DNA from: Anaerolineae bacterium
GTDB lineage: Bacteria; Chloroflexota; Anaerolineae; B4-G1; SLSP01
Direction of reading: 5' to 3'
Assembly (NCBI GenBank): GCA_026991395.1
Contig: JALXBP010000087.1
Location: 1-52,572 of the forward strand
Length of the DNA: 52,572 bases
Shown here piece after piece: positions 34,550 through 45,975 of the stretch. Within the stretch, counting starts at the first letter, position 1, and every line of letters begins with the position of its first letter. Position numbers and translations under genes: made by a program. The notes under the pieces were generated by a model that had not been told where the DNA came from, ran no database searches, and saw only the letters and a list, made by a program, of their open reading frames with translations.

Positions 34550-34630
34550 CCGCTGTTTGAGAGGGTGGTTGCCCGTTGCGCACAAGGGTCTCACTACCTC
34601 ATCCGATGCCGCGCAGCTTTCTGCTCGCGG

Positions 34631-34658
34631 TTGTCAAATCCGGCGCTTATGGTAGAAT
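34631..34658 (+). promoter_or_regulatory. Vegetative promoter for tRNA-His
   Basis: TTGTCA (34631-34636), a 16-base spacer ending TGG, and TAGAAT (34653-34658). Transcription would start about 5 bases before the tRNA. Confidence 0.7.
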
Positions 34659-34669
34659 GCGTGCAGCAT

Positions 34670-34746
34670 GGTGGGCGTGGCCTAATGGTTAAGGCTCCTG
34701 ACTGTGGCTCAGGCAACTGTGGGTTCGAGTCCCACCGTCCACCCCA
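34670..34746 (+). tRNA. tRNA-His (GTG anticodon)
   Basis: Cloverleaf with 7-bp acceptor stem (34671-34677 with 34736-34742), anticodon GTG at 34704-34706 in a 7-base loop between CCTGA and TCAGG, and a T arm with GGTTCGAGTCC. The extra G at 34670 (position -1) faces C73 at 34743, the tRNA-His identity pair, so it is included. CCA is encoded (34744-34746). Confidence 0.96.
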
Positions 34747-34773
34747 AGGCCGACATGTTCGGCCTTCTTTTTT
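34746..34773 (+). terminator. Intrinsic terminator between the two tRNAs
   Basis: A perfect 8-bp stem (34746-34753 with 34759-34766, loop CATGT) followed by a C and six T's (34768-34773). It starts on the last A of the tRNA-His CCA end and stops one base before tRNA-Arg. Confidence 0.85.
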
Positions 34774-34774
34774 A

Positions 34775-34848
34775 GCCCCCGTGGCTCAATTGGACAGAGC
34801 ATCTGACTTCGGATCAGAGAGTTGCAGGTTCGAGTCCTGCCGGGGGTA
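34775..34848 (+). tRNA. tRNA-Arg (TCG anticodon)
   Basis: Acceptor stem GCCCCCG (34775-34781) with CGGGGGT (34841-34847), D-loop with AATTGGA, anticodon stem TCTGA/TCAGA and anticodon TCG at 34809-34811, T arm GGTTCGAGTCC. It reads CGA codons. CCA is not encoded. It follows directly after a terminator, with no separate promoter recognised. Confidence 0.95.
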
Positions 34849-34855
34849 TGGCAAA

Positions 34856-34880
34856 GGGCCTCATCGCTGCGATGAGGCCC
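34856..34880. terminator. Terminator between tRNA-Arg and dnaN
   Basis: A perfect 11-bp stem (34856-34866 with 34870-34880) with a 3-base loop lies between the tRNA pair and the convergent dnaN stop. Further A-T pairs can extend the stem past one mismatch. Confidence 0.7.
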
Positions 34881-34899
34881 CTTGTCGTCTCGCTCGAGC

Positions 34900-36018
34900 T
34901 TAGCGCCCCAAGTGCATCGGCATCACGACGTAGACGAAGCTGTCCTCCATACCCACGGCGCGGATGACGCCGGGAGCGGTCGGCGTGGTCATCGAGAGGG
35001 CGACTTGCGGCACGTCGAGGGCGCTGAGGGCATCCATCAGGAAGCGGACGTTGAAGGCGATAGTCAGAGGCTCCCCTTCCACTTCGGCGGCGAGGCGGGT
35101 CTTCACCTCGCCGACTTCGTTGGAGGTCGCCGAGATGGTAACCTCGCCTTGGCCGATCTCCAGCTTGACGATGTTGGAGATGGTGCGGGCGACGATGGCG
35201 GCCCGCTTGCAGGCCATCAGCATCTCTGCGCGACCCACGACGAGGCGCGTCTTGTGGCTCTGCGGGATGATGCGGCGGTAGTCGGGGAAGTTGCCCTCGA
35301 TGAGCTGGGTGTTCAGCACCGTATCGGGCATGCGGAAGAGGACCTGGTTGTGCAATGGTGTTGTCTCGATCTGGACCGGCTCCTCGTGCCCGCTGAGGAT
35401 GCGCATCAACTCGCCCAAGGCCCGTGCGGGGACGATGACGGAGAACGGCTCGCTCACGGGGGTGATGAGCGGCAGGTGACGGACGGCCAGCCGAAACCCG
35501 TCGGCGGCGGCGAGGGTGAGGGTCTCCTGCTCGAACTCGGCCAGGACGCCGGTCAGCACGGGATGGCTCTCGTCGGTCGAGGCGGCGAAGATGACCTGTT
35601 CCAGCGCTTCGCGCAATGCTCCCGCCTCGACGGCGATAGCGCCGGAACCGTCGCTTTCCGGGATCGGGGGGAACTCATCGACCGGCAAGCCGCGGAAGGC
35701 GGCGCTGTTTTCCCCGCTGGCGAGGTGGAGCGTGAGCGACTGGGGCTCCAGCATCATCGTAACCTGCTCCGCGGGGAGCGAGTTGATCCAGTCGCTGAGG
35801 TCTCGTGCCGGAACGGTGATCCCGCCTTCCTCTTCGATCATCGCGCCCACCCAGTGGACGATGCTCAGTTCCAGGTTCGTGGAAGCCAGCTTGAGCCGTC
35901 CTTCATCGGTGGCGAGCAGGACGTTGCCCAGGATGGGCATCGTCGTCCGAGAAGGGACGGCTCGCCCCACGATCCCCAAGCCACGCGCCAGGTTTTCCTG
36001 CAAGCACGAGAGTTTCAT
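34900..36018 (-). CDS. dnaN: DNA polymerase III sliding clamp (beta subunit)
   Basis: A 372-residue beta clamp with three repeated domains. It begins MKLSCLQENLARGLGIVGRA and contains the N-terminal VPSRTTMPILGNVLL, the middle-domain FAASTDESHPVLTGV, GNFPDYRRIIP and the C-terminal end VYVVMPMHL (the M-P-M/V-R/H-L clamp tail). It rings DNA and tethers the replicative polymerase. The start at 36018 has GAGGAGG 6 bases upstream; a longer frame would pass through the promoter. It is last in a (-) series after the NucS-like gene but has its own promoter. No dnaA gene or DnaA-box cluster is nearby. Confidence 0.97.
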   Translation of the reverse strand: MKLSCLQENLARGLGIVGRAVPSRTTMPILGNVLLATDEGRLKLASTNLELSIVHWVGAMIEEEGGITVPARDLSDWINSLPAEQVTMMLEPQSLTLHLASGENSAAFRGLPVDEFPPIPESDGSGAIAVEAGALREALEQVIFAASTDESHPVLTGVLAEFEQETLTLAAADGFRLAVRHLPLITPVSEPFSVIVPARALGELMRILSGHEEPVQIETTPLHNQVLFRMPDTVLNTQLIEGNFPDYRRIIPQSHKTRLVVGRAEMLMACKRAAIVARTISNIVKLEIGQGEVTISATSNEVGEVKTRLAAEVEGEPLTIAFNVRFLMDALSALDVPQVALSMTTPTAPGVIRAVGMEDSFVYVVMPMHLGR

Positions 36019-36051
36019 CCCCGCCTCCTCGTTGTTGGTTGATCTGTTTTC

Positions 36052-36079
36052 AGTATACCGAAGAGCAGCCAAAGGGCAA
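36052..36079 (-). promoter_or_regulatory. Vegetative promoter for dnaN
   Basis: On the minus strand TTGCCC (plus-strand 36074-36079), a 16-base spacer and TATACT (36052-36057), in the gap after the NucS-like gene. Transcription would start about 28 bases before dnaN. Confidence 0.7.
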
Positions 36080-36138
36080 CCGCGCCGCCCTTTCGCCTGC
36101 CGGGATGGTGCATCCTGCTCAGGTGATCGGCGGAGGTG

Positions 36139-36705
36139 TCAGGATTCTCCCACCGGCTCGAAGGTGAATCGAAAACGGTAGCGGCGCAATTGTACACTCG
36201 GAATCGCTTTTACCGCGAAGACAATGCGCGGGTGGAAATCGGCGGCGACCAAAATACCTCGCACGTTCTCATCTCCTCGCTCTCCGATGACTCCTATGTA
36301 GGCCAGAAGTTGAGTCAGAGCTTGTGGAGAGGCTTTTCCTGCTTTTAGTTCGATGACGACGATAGTACCGGCTGCGTCCTTGGCGAGGATGTCGATTCGC
36401 CCGGCCTCCGTCACGAACTCTTTGCCTCCATCGATGACGACCAGCCCCTCTTCGAGTTGTTGGATGTTCGAACGTAACGCAATCTGCAGATCGCGCTCGA
36501 GGCCGAACGTTGTTTCCTCCGCATCGATGAGTTCATCGGTGGCAGGGGAAGGGATCTCCCTGTAAGTCCCCATCGTCAAGTGAGCTTTGATGGCGCTGAC
36601 CGTTTGAGGCGAAACTCCAACCTCTTCGGCGATCTTCCAACGATCGTCTCCTTCTTGGAGCATGGAGATGATCAGCCTTCTCTGGCTCTCGGAAATGCCT
36701 GTCAT
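36139..36705 (-). CDS. HTH-fused NucS-like endonuclease domain protein
   Basis: A 188-residue protein. Residues 1-45 form a helix-turn-helix (RWKIAEEVGVSPQTVSAIK). Residues about 66-185 match the catalytic domain of NucS/EndoMS: Glu70 (GLERDLQ), FVTEAGRIDILAKD with Asp105, VVIELKAG with Glu119 and Lys121, then ALTQLLAYIG and a C-terminal RRYRFRFTFEP strand. In archaea and actinobacteria NucS cuts at mismatches together with the clamp. The usual N-terminal dimerisation domain is replaced by the HTH, and no QLxLF clamp-binding tail is visible. It starts 7 bases after the M16 gene and lies beside dnaN. Codon bias is weaker than in its neighbours. Confidence 0.75.
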   Translation of the reverse strand: MTGISESQRRLIISMLQEGDDRWKIAEEVGVSPQTVSAIKAHLTMGTYREIPSPATDELIDAEETTFGLERDLQIALRSNIQQLEEGLVVIDGGKEFVTEAGRIDILAKDAAGTIVVIELKAGKASPQALTQLLAYIGVIGERGDENVRGILVAADFHPRIVFAVKAIPSVQLRRYRFRFTFEPVGES

Positions 36706-36712
36706 CTGTGAT

Positions 36713-37945
36713 TTACCCCCCTTCGTGGCCTCGCGTATCGGCCAGAGCCTCTCGCCACCGCTCCAGGTGGGGCGGTCTCGTCGGGCCGACGACCGCGATG
36801 AAGCAGTTCTCCGCTCGGAATAACCTGCGGCTCAGTTGTCGCAGATGCTCCGCCGTAACTCGTTGCACACGCTGTTCCAGGGCGGCGAATCCCGGAAAGC
36901 TCTCTTGCCAAGGCCCCCATTTCGTGAGGAACCACATCGCCCGCTCCGGATCGTAGGCCTGTTTGAGCAGACGGAAGCGGAATACGCGCTTGGCCCACGC
37001 CAGTTCCTGCTCCGGGATACCGGCCTCGCGCACTCGCCGCAGCAACTCGACCAGGGCATCCCAGGCTGCTCGTTCCTGACCTGCACCGATCACCCCCACG
37101 TAGATCCCGAATCGTCCGGCGTCGGAGAGGAAGCGGACCTTGCTTTCGACCATATAGGCCAGCATCTCGTCTCGTTCCAGGGCTTTGTAGAGGAGGGAAT
37201 TCCCGTAATTGCCGAATACGATGCTCAGGAGTTCCAGCAGGAGCGGGTCTTCCTCCGGCGGGAAGCGAAAGCCGATGTACATCTCCGGCTGGATGTTTGT
37301 CCTCTTTTCGTAGAAGCTCTGTCGATCGTGGCGGTGCTCGACGGGGAAGGGATGCTCGCCTCCCGGCAAGTGGTCGAGCGCCTCGATCCGGGCGCGAATC
37401 GCAGCCTCGTCGATGTCGCCGACGACGATCAGGTGCGCATTCCCCGGATGGTAGTACCGTGCTTGCCAGGCGAGCAGGTCCTGCCGTCGAATCCGTTCCA
37501 CGGTAGCCCTCTCCCCCAGGCTGTGCAGTTCGTCCGTCTGGAAGATCATATCGTCCACTTTGAGGCGCACCCATTCCCACGCCGTGTAATCCGCCGGACT
37601 GGCAACGGTGGCGATGATGTCGCGGCGCTCGCGCTCTATGGCCGCCGCCTCCATACGCGGATGGAAGACCATATCGATGAGGACGGAGAGCAAAGGCTCG
37701 AAATCCTCCCGCAGGGCGGTGAAGGCAAATATGGTATCCTCCGCCAATGTCGGGCCGTCGATTTGGACCCCCAGGCGGGCGGTCTCGCCGTCGATGTCGG
37801 GATAGTGCAGCGAGCCCAAGTAGTGCGCGTGTTCCAGAAAATGGCATAGTCCCCTCAGGTGGGGCGGTTCGTGTCTCCACCCTGTGTGCACGGCGATGGC
37901 GGCGGAGACCAGGGGATGGGCTATGCGGTGTGTGTAGAGATTCAT
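36713..37945 (-). CDS. M16-family (inverzincin) metallopeptidase
   Basis: A 410-residue M16 peptidase. The inverted zinc motif HxxEH is present as LCHFLEHAHYLG with His35, Glu38 and His39, and the downstream ERERRDII helix lies where the third ligand region is expected. The second half is the inactive structural repeat, with ALERDEMLAYMVES matching family members. No signal peptide is present, so it is probably cytoplasmic. The ATG at 37945 follows GGAGGG; an ATG four codons earlier is less well placed. It lies between a methyltransferase and the NucS-like gene, both in the same direction. Confidence 0.87.
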   Translation of the reverse strand: MNLYTHRIAHPLVSAAIAVHTGWRHEPPHLRGLCHFLEHAHYLGSLHYPDIDGETARLGVQIDGPTLAEDTIFAFTALREDFEPLLSVLIDMVFHPRMEAAAIERERRDIIATVASPADYTAWEWVRLKVDDMIFQTDELHSLGERATVERIRRQDLLAWQARYYHPGNAHLIVVGDIDEAAIRARIEALDHLPGGEHPFPVEHRHDRQSFYEKRTNIQPEMYIGFRFPPEEDPLLLELLSIVFGNYGNSLLYKALERDEMLAYMVESKVRFLSDAGRFGIYVGVIGAGQERAAWDALVELLRRVREAGIPEQELAWAKRVFRFRLLKQAYDPERAMWFLTKWGPWQESFPGFAALEQRVQRVTAEHLRQLSRRLFRAENCFIAVVGPTRPPHLERWREALADTRGHEGG

Positions 37946-37992
37946 CGTACCCTCCATGCGATCATCGTTTGGGAAGCGCCGAGTAGCGGGGC

Positions 37993-38715
37993 TTACGCGC
38001 TGCCTGTGATCATCATCTCGATGTCCTCTATCTGCAGTGCTTGTCCCTCGAAGTGGCCGGGGGCGCAGCCGCAGACCTGCACCGCTTTGAACCCCGCCAT
38101 CTCGAACAGCATACGTGCTTCCGAGGGGATGTACAGCCGCATCTCTTCCTGCAGCGGCTCCCCCTCCCATTCTGGGGGCGTCTCCCAGTGCTGCAGGCCG
38201 TCCACGAAGCGAAAGCGCTCATCGCCTTCCTTCCATCGGCGATAGCGTCTCAGCCCGTTGAACGTCGTCAGGATGAGCTTGCCTTCCGGCTTCAGCGCCT
38301 TCTTGACCGCTTGGAGGAAGGCCAAATCCGCCCGCCATCCGCCCAGCACGCCCAGGCCCGACTCGCAGATGGCTATGGCTCCGTCGAAGGCGACGGCGGC
38401 ATCCAGCAGCTTCGGCAGATCGGCCAGGCTGCCCTGCACGAAGGCAACGTCCACACCGGCCTCTGCGGCGCGTTGTCGCGCGACCTCGAGGAGCCAGGGG
38501 GAAATGTCGATGCCGGTAACCCGGTAGCCGCGCAAGGCCAATTCGATGGCGTGGCGGCCCGCGCCGCATCCCAAATCCAGGATGCGGGCCGCTGGCTTGA
38601 CGCCCAAGGCGCGCTCGATGAAGTCCACCTCCTGAGGGGTGTGCGGTAGAAAGGCGGCGTCGATGTGCTTCAGCGACTCCTCGGCAAATCGTTTGTCCTC
38701 CCACGGACTGCCCAT
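37993..38715 (-). CDS. Class I SAM-dependent methyltransferase
   Basis: A 240-residue Rossmann-fold methyltransferase. Motif I is ILDLGCGAGRHAIELA (about residues 45-60), followed by VTGIDISPWLLEVAR and a motif IV-like AICESGLGVLG. The C-terminal half has LILTTFNGLRRYRRWKEGD, a pattern of small-molecule methyltransferases of unknown substrate. The start ATG at 38715 follows AAAGGAGG. It is 47 bases upstream of the M16 gene, with the histidine kinase 69 bases before it, so cotranscription is likely but unproven. Confidence 0.85.
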   Translation of the reverse strand: MGSPWEDKRFAEESLKHIDAAFLPHTPQEVDFIERALGVKPAARILDLGCGAGRHAIELALRGYRVTGIDISPWLLEVARQRAAEAGVDVAFVQGSLADLPKLLDAAVAFDGAIAICESGLGVLGGWRADLAFLQAVKKALKPEGKLILTTFNGLRRYRRWKEGDERFRFVDGLQHWETPPEWEGEPLQEEMRLYIPSEARMLFEMAGFKAVQVCGCAPGHFEGQALQIEDIEMMITGSA

Positions 38716-38784
38716 GCGGCCTCCTTTCGGTCTCGAGGGGGCGGCGGCGTGTGTTTTGGAGCAAGGGAGCGCCTGCGGTGCGGA

Positions 38785-40122
38785 TCAGTCGCCCCCTTCT
38801 TCGCGGTGATGGATCGGCAGGATGAAGGAGAAGGTGCTCCCCTTTCCCTCCTCGCTTTCCACCCAGATGAGACCGCCCTGGGCTTCGACGGCCATCTTGC
38901 AGAAGGCGAGGCCCAATCCCGTGCCGCGTCGGATGTCGCTGCGTCTCACTTGGGAAAACTTGTCGAAGATGGCCTCCTGATAGGCTTTGGGAATGCCCGG
39001 CCCTTGGTCGATGACGTTGAAGCGGATGTGATGGCCGGCCTTGTGAACGTGGATGAGGATCGTGCTGCCGGGCGGGGTATATTTGATGGCGTTGGAGAGG
39101 AGGTTGTCCAGGATGCGGCGCAGCAGTTGGCTGTCGCATTCGAGCGTGGGGAGAGGCTCCTCCAGTCGAAGCTCGATCTGTTGCTCGGCCAGGCTGGCCG
39201 AAAGACTTGCCTCCTTGGCGACCTCGCGCACCAGCGGGGCGACCTCGACCTTCTCCCACGTCGGCTCGAAGCGCCCGGCCTCCATCTTCGACAGATCGAG
39301 CATCGTGTTGATGAGCTGCAGCAGGCGTTCGCTGCCTTCGCGCGCGTAGCTCAGGAGTTCTTCCCGCTCTTCCGCGGCTCCTTCTGCACTGTCGGCCCGG
39401 TCGGTAAGCTCCAGCAGTTCCAGCGCCCCCATCAGCGAGGAGAGGGGATTGCGCAGGTCGTGGATGAGCATATCGGTCAGTCCCGCCCTCAGCCGTTCCG
39501 ATTCGCGCAAGTGTTGGTTGGTCCGTTGCCACCGTTCGGCCAGCGTCCCGGCGAGGAAAGCGGTCGTCAGCGTGGGAAGGGAGAGCGTCAGCCAGTTGAC
39601 GACGAGGAGCGGCCCGCGCTCTTCCGGGGAAAAGGAAAGCTCCCAGATGGGGACCATCGCCAGGACGCCGCGGTACTCCAGATAGAGGATGAAAGCATAG
39701 CCGATGATGCTGAGCACGGCGGTGAAGAAAGCCCCCTGGATACCGAGCAGGAAGGAGGCCGCAACGACGACGACGAGGTAGAGAGCAGGAACCGGCGTCA
39801 GCGGACCACCGGTCAGGTGGACGAGAATAGTGATGATGGCCGTGTAGGCGATCAGCGTCCCGTAGGCGAGCGGGCGCGCGGGAATGGCGCTGCGCAATGC
39901 CAGGAGGCCGCTGAAGGTGATCAGCAGCGAGACGATGGTGAGGATGATCGTCGCGCGTGAGGGAATTTGCAGCGCGAGCGTCTGTGAGGTGGAGGCGATA
40001 GCCATCGCCCCCAGCCCGGCGGTGAGGATGCCTCCGGCGAGCAGCGTATTGCGCAGGTCCTGTCGCTCGTCGAAGGAACTGCTAAGGTGCTCTGACCTCT
40101 TCGGGTGAGGTTTCCTGAACAC
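38785..40122 (-). CDS. Membrane-bound sensor histidine kinase
   Basis: A 445-residue kinase. Five to six hydrophobic segments (about residues 28-195) form a membrane sensor without a recognised ligand domain, followed by a coiled coil. His221 is in the H-box MLIHDLRNPLSSL. The catalytic domain has the N-box LLRRILDNLLSNAIKYTPPG, the G1 box DQGPGIP, the F box FDKFSQ and the G2 box GTGLGLAFCK. The GTG at 40122 is chosen: GAGGGAG lies 5 bases before it, and a promoter seems to overlap the longer ATG start at 40170, which has no good ribosome-binding site. No response regulator is adjacent; the orphan RR-cyclase 7 kb away is a possible partner. Confidence 0.85.
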   Translation of the reverse strand: MFRKPHPKRSEHLSSSFDERQDLRNTLLAGGILTAGLGAMAIASTSQTLALQIPSRATIILTIVSLLITFSGLLALRSAIPARPLAYGTLIAYTAIITILVHLTGGPLTPVPALYLVVVVAASFLLGIQGAFFTAVLSIIGYAFILYLEYRGVLAMVPIWELSFSPEERGPLLVVNWLTLSLPTLTTAFLAGTLAERWQRTNQHLRESERLRAGLTDMLIHDLRNPLSSLMGALELLELTDRADSAEGAAEEREELLSYAREGSERLLQLINTMLDLSKMEAGRFEPTWEKVEVAPLVREVAKEASLSASLAEQQIELRLEEPLPTLECDSQLLRRILDNLLSNAIKYTPPGSTILIHVHKAGHHIRFNVIDQGPGIPKAYQEAIFDKFSQVRRSDIRRGTGLGLAFCKMAVEAQGGLIWVESEEGKGSTFSFILPIHHREEGGD

Positions 40123-40160
40123 GGCAACTCCCTCGTGGCCTGGTTTGATGAATTGTGAAT

Positions 40161-40189
40161 ATTCTAACATACTCTTGATTTTTCGTCCA
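40161..40189 (-). promoter_or_regulatory. Possible promoter for the histidine kinase unit
   Basis: On the minus strand TGGACG (plus-strand 40184-40189), a 17-base spacer and TAGAAT (40161-40166). A start near 40154 would exclude the ATG at 40170 and supports the GTG start at 40122. Confidence 0.45.
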
Positions 40190-40273
40190 CTGTGGAACGC
40201 AACGTTTGAGTAACCACTGTGTTTCAATCTGTGGGGCGGCACGTGGCGATGCCGGAGCGTGGAAGGAACCTGT

Positions 40274-40302
40274 TTGACAAATTGACTAAAATGTAGCACA
40301 CT
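40274..40302 (+). promoter_or_regulatory. Weak promoter candidate for the DUF2007 gene
   Basis: Consensus TTGACA (40274-40279) is clear, but the best -10 at a 17-base spacing is CACACT (40297-40302), a poor match. The surrounding bases are A+T-rich for this window. Confidence 0.35.
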
Positions 40303-40325
40303 GACTGTGGATGAGGAGGTGCGTC

Positions 40326-40610
40326 ATGATGCAACAGACCAAGGAAAGCACTGGATTGACGGTCGTTTACGTCGCTCACGGCATGCTGCGGGCGATGGTC
40401 ATCCGTGGCGCGTTGGAAAGTGCCGGCATTCCCGTGATGCTGAAGTACGAGTCGTTAGGCCCCACGTTGGGCATCACCGTCGATGGGCTGGGGCGCGTGG
40501 AGATTCTCGTCCCCTCGGAGTGGGCGGAGGAAGCACGGCAACTGCTGAGTGCGCCCCCTCGCAAGGGGGAAATCTTCTCCGTCCCCCCGGACGTATCCCC
40601 TGAATCGTAA
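40326..40610 (+). CDS. DUF2007-like small protein (putative signal-transducing)
   Basis: A 94-residue protein of the DUF2007 type. It has VVYVAHGMLRAMVIRGALESAGIPVML, where helix and strand match the family's 'A-x-I-x-R-x-L-E-x-x-G-I' pattern (written here as separate parts: GMLRAMVIRG and ALESAGIP), then GRVEILVPSEWAEEARQLL. The family resembles PII-like signalling folds, but its function is unproven. GAGGAGG lies 7 bases before the ATG at 40326; the next codon is also ATG. It is monocistronic, ending at a strong terminator. Confidence 0.72.
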   Translation: MMQQTKESTGLTVVYVAHGMLRAMVIRGALESAGIPVMLKYESLGPTLGITVDGLGRVEILVPSEWAEEARQLLSAPPRKGEIFSVPPDVSPES

Positions 40611-40624
40611 ATCACTCCCGCAGA

Positions 40625-40652
40625 AGCGTGGCGCGAGCCACGCTCTTTTTTT
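40625..40652 (+). terminator. Intrinsic terminator after the DUF2007 gene
   Basis: A perfect 8-bp stem (40625-40632 with 40637-40644, loop GCGA) followed by C and seven T's (40646-40652). The next promoter starts 3 bases later. Confidence 0.92.
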
Positions 40653-40654
40653 GG

Positions 40655-40682
40655 TGGACAGCCACCCCCTTTATGGTACAGT
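40655..40682 (+). promoter_or_regulatory. Vegetative promoter for the pfkB-ahcY pair
   Basis: TGGACA (40655-40660), a 16-base spacer ending TGG, and TACAGT (40677-40682), so it also has an extended -10. It abuts the preceding terminator. No SAH riboswitch fits in the 38-base leader. Confidence 0.65.
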
Positions 40683-40727
40683 TACGCCGACGTCCCTTGA
40701 CCGGATGGCAAAGGAGGTAGATGGCTT

Positions 40728-42969
<2,242 letters not shown>

Positions 42970-42987
42970 TCCGGCCCGTGAACACTG

Positions 42988-43020
42988 CGGCCCTCTTCGC
43001 GCGGCGGAGGGGGCCGTTTT
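42988..43020 (+). terminator. Intrinsic terminator after ahcY
   Basis: An 8-bp stem with one T-G pair (42988-42995 with 43009-43016) and a 13-base loop, followed by TTTT (43017-43020), 18 bases after the ahcY stop. Confidence 0.75.
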
Positions 43021-43039
43021 GCGTAGGTCGCGCGAGGGT

Positions 43040-43107
43040 ACGCAACACGCAACACGAAACACGCATCACGTACTCCGTATTGCGTGTTCCGTACTCCGTC
43101 TTCCGTT
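43040..43107. repeat. Short degenerate CGCAACACG / CGTATTGCG repeat patch
   Basis: About 68 non-coding bases built from imperfect 8-10-base units: ACGCAACACG, CAACACGAAA and CACGCATCACG on one side, then the inverse-like CGTATTGCGTG, TTCCGTACTCCG and CTTCCG. AACACGCA (43058-43065) is an exact inverted match to TGCGTGTT (43081-43088). It lies between the ahcY terminator and the gyrA promoter. Confidence 0.6.
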
Positions 43108-43108
43108 C

Positions 43109-43136
43109 TTGCCTCTCTGCGCCGAGCGCGTATAGT
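43109..43136 (+). promoter_or_regulatory. Vegetative promoter for gyrA
   Basis: TTGCCT (43109-43114), a 16-base spacer and TATAGT (43131-43136). The leader is about 23 bases and carries an AAAGGA ribosome-binding site for the ATG at 43166. Confidence 0.7.
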
Positions 43137-43165
43137 TAACCCAGCCTTGGATGGAAAGGATGGGT

Positions 43166-45574
<2,409 letters not shown>

Positions 45575-45615
45575 GCGGCGGCGGTGAGAGCGAGATGTTC
45601 GAAAATGGAGGCACG

Positions 45616-45975
45616 ATGAACTACAAGGACCAACTCGTTACCTGTGAACAATGCGGCAAGCGTTTCGTCTACACCGTGGAAGAACAGCGGCGGCAGGCCG
45701 AGCTTGGGCTGCCGCTGATTCCCCCGACCCTCTGTCCGACCTGTCGGCGGGAAGCGGAGCCTCGTCCGGGGCTGCACCCCGGCGTTGTCAAGTGGTACAG
45801 CGAGGAGAAGGGCTACGGTTTCCTCATCCAGGATGACGGCACCGAGGTCTTCTTCCATCGCAGCGGTGTAACCGGTGATCCCGAACGTGTCCTGCAGGAA
45901 AAGGCCCCCGTCTGGTACGAGGTGAAGAAGACGGAGCGCGGCCCGCAGGCGTACAACGTCCACGAGCGCGAGTGA
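45616..45975 (+). CDS. Zinc-ribbon plus cold-shock domain protein
   Basis: A 119-residue two-part protein. The N-terminal zinc ribbon has Cys10, Cys13, Cys40 and Cys43, with LVTCEQCGKRFVYTVEEQR and LCPTCR. The C-terminal cold-shock domain (about 55-119) has the RNA-binding motifs EKGYGFLIQ (RNP1-like, 64-72) and VFFHRS (RNP2, 78-83). It should bind single-stranded nucleic acid, probably mRNA, in the cytoplasm. GGAGG lies 4 bases before the ATG at 45616. Its TGA overlaps the GTG of the next gene (GTGA), an unusual coupling to a glycosyltransferase. Confidence 0.88.
   Translation: MNYKDQLVTCEQCGKRFVYTVEEQRRQAELGLPLIPPTLCPTCRREAEPRPGLHPGVVKWYSEEKGYGFLIQDDGTEVFFHRSGVTGDPERVLQEKAPVWYEVKKTERGPQAYNVHERE

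Noticed and set aside
34600-34900. Integration (att) site at the tRNA genes
   Set aside because: No integrase gene and no direct repeat of a tRNA 3' end was found on the other side of the lower-G+C patch, although such an origin stays possible.
34900-36080. Replication origin next to dnaN
   Set aside because: No dnaA gene and no cluster of TTATCCACA-type boxes was seen; the dnaN gap is about 120 bases.
40683-40727. SAH or SAM riboswitch before the pfkB-ahcY pair
   Set aside because: The leader is about 38 bases, too short for either motif, and no conserved core was seen.
43021-43110. CRISPR array
   Set aside because: The units are short, degenerate and without regular spacers; no cas gene is near.
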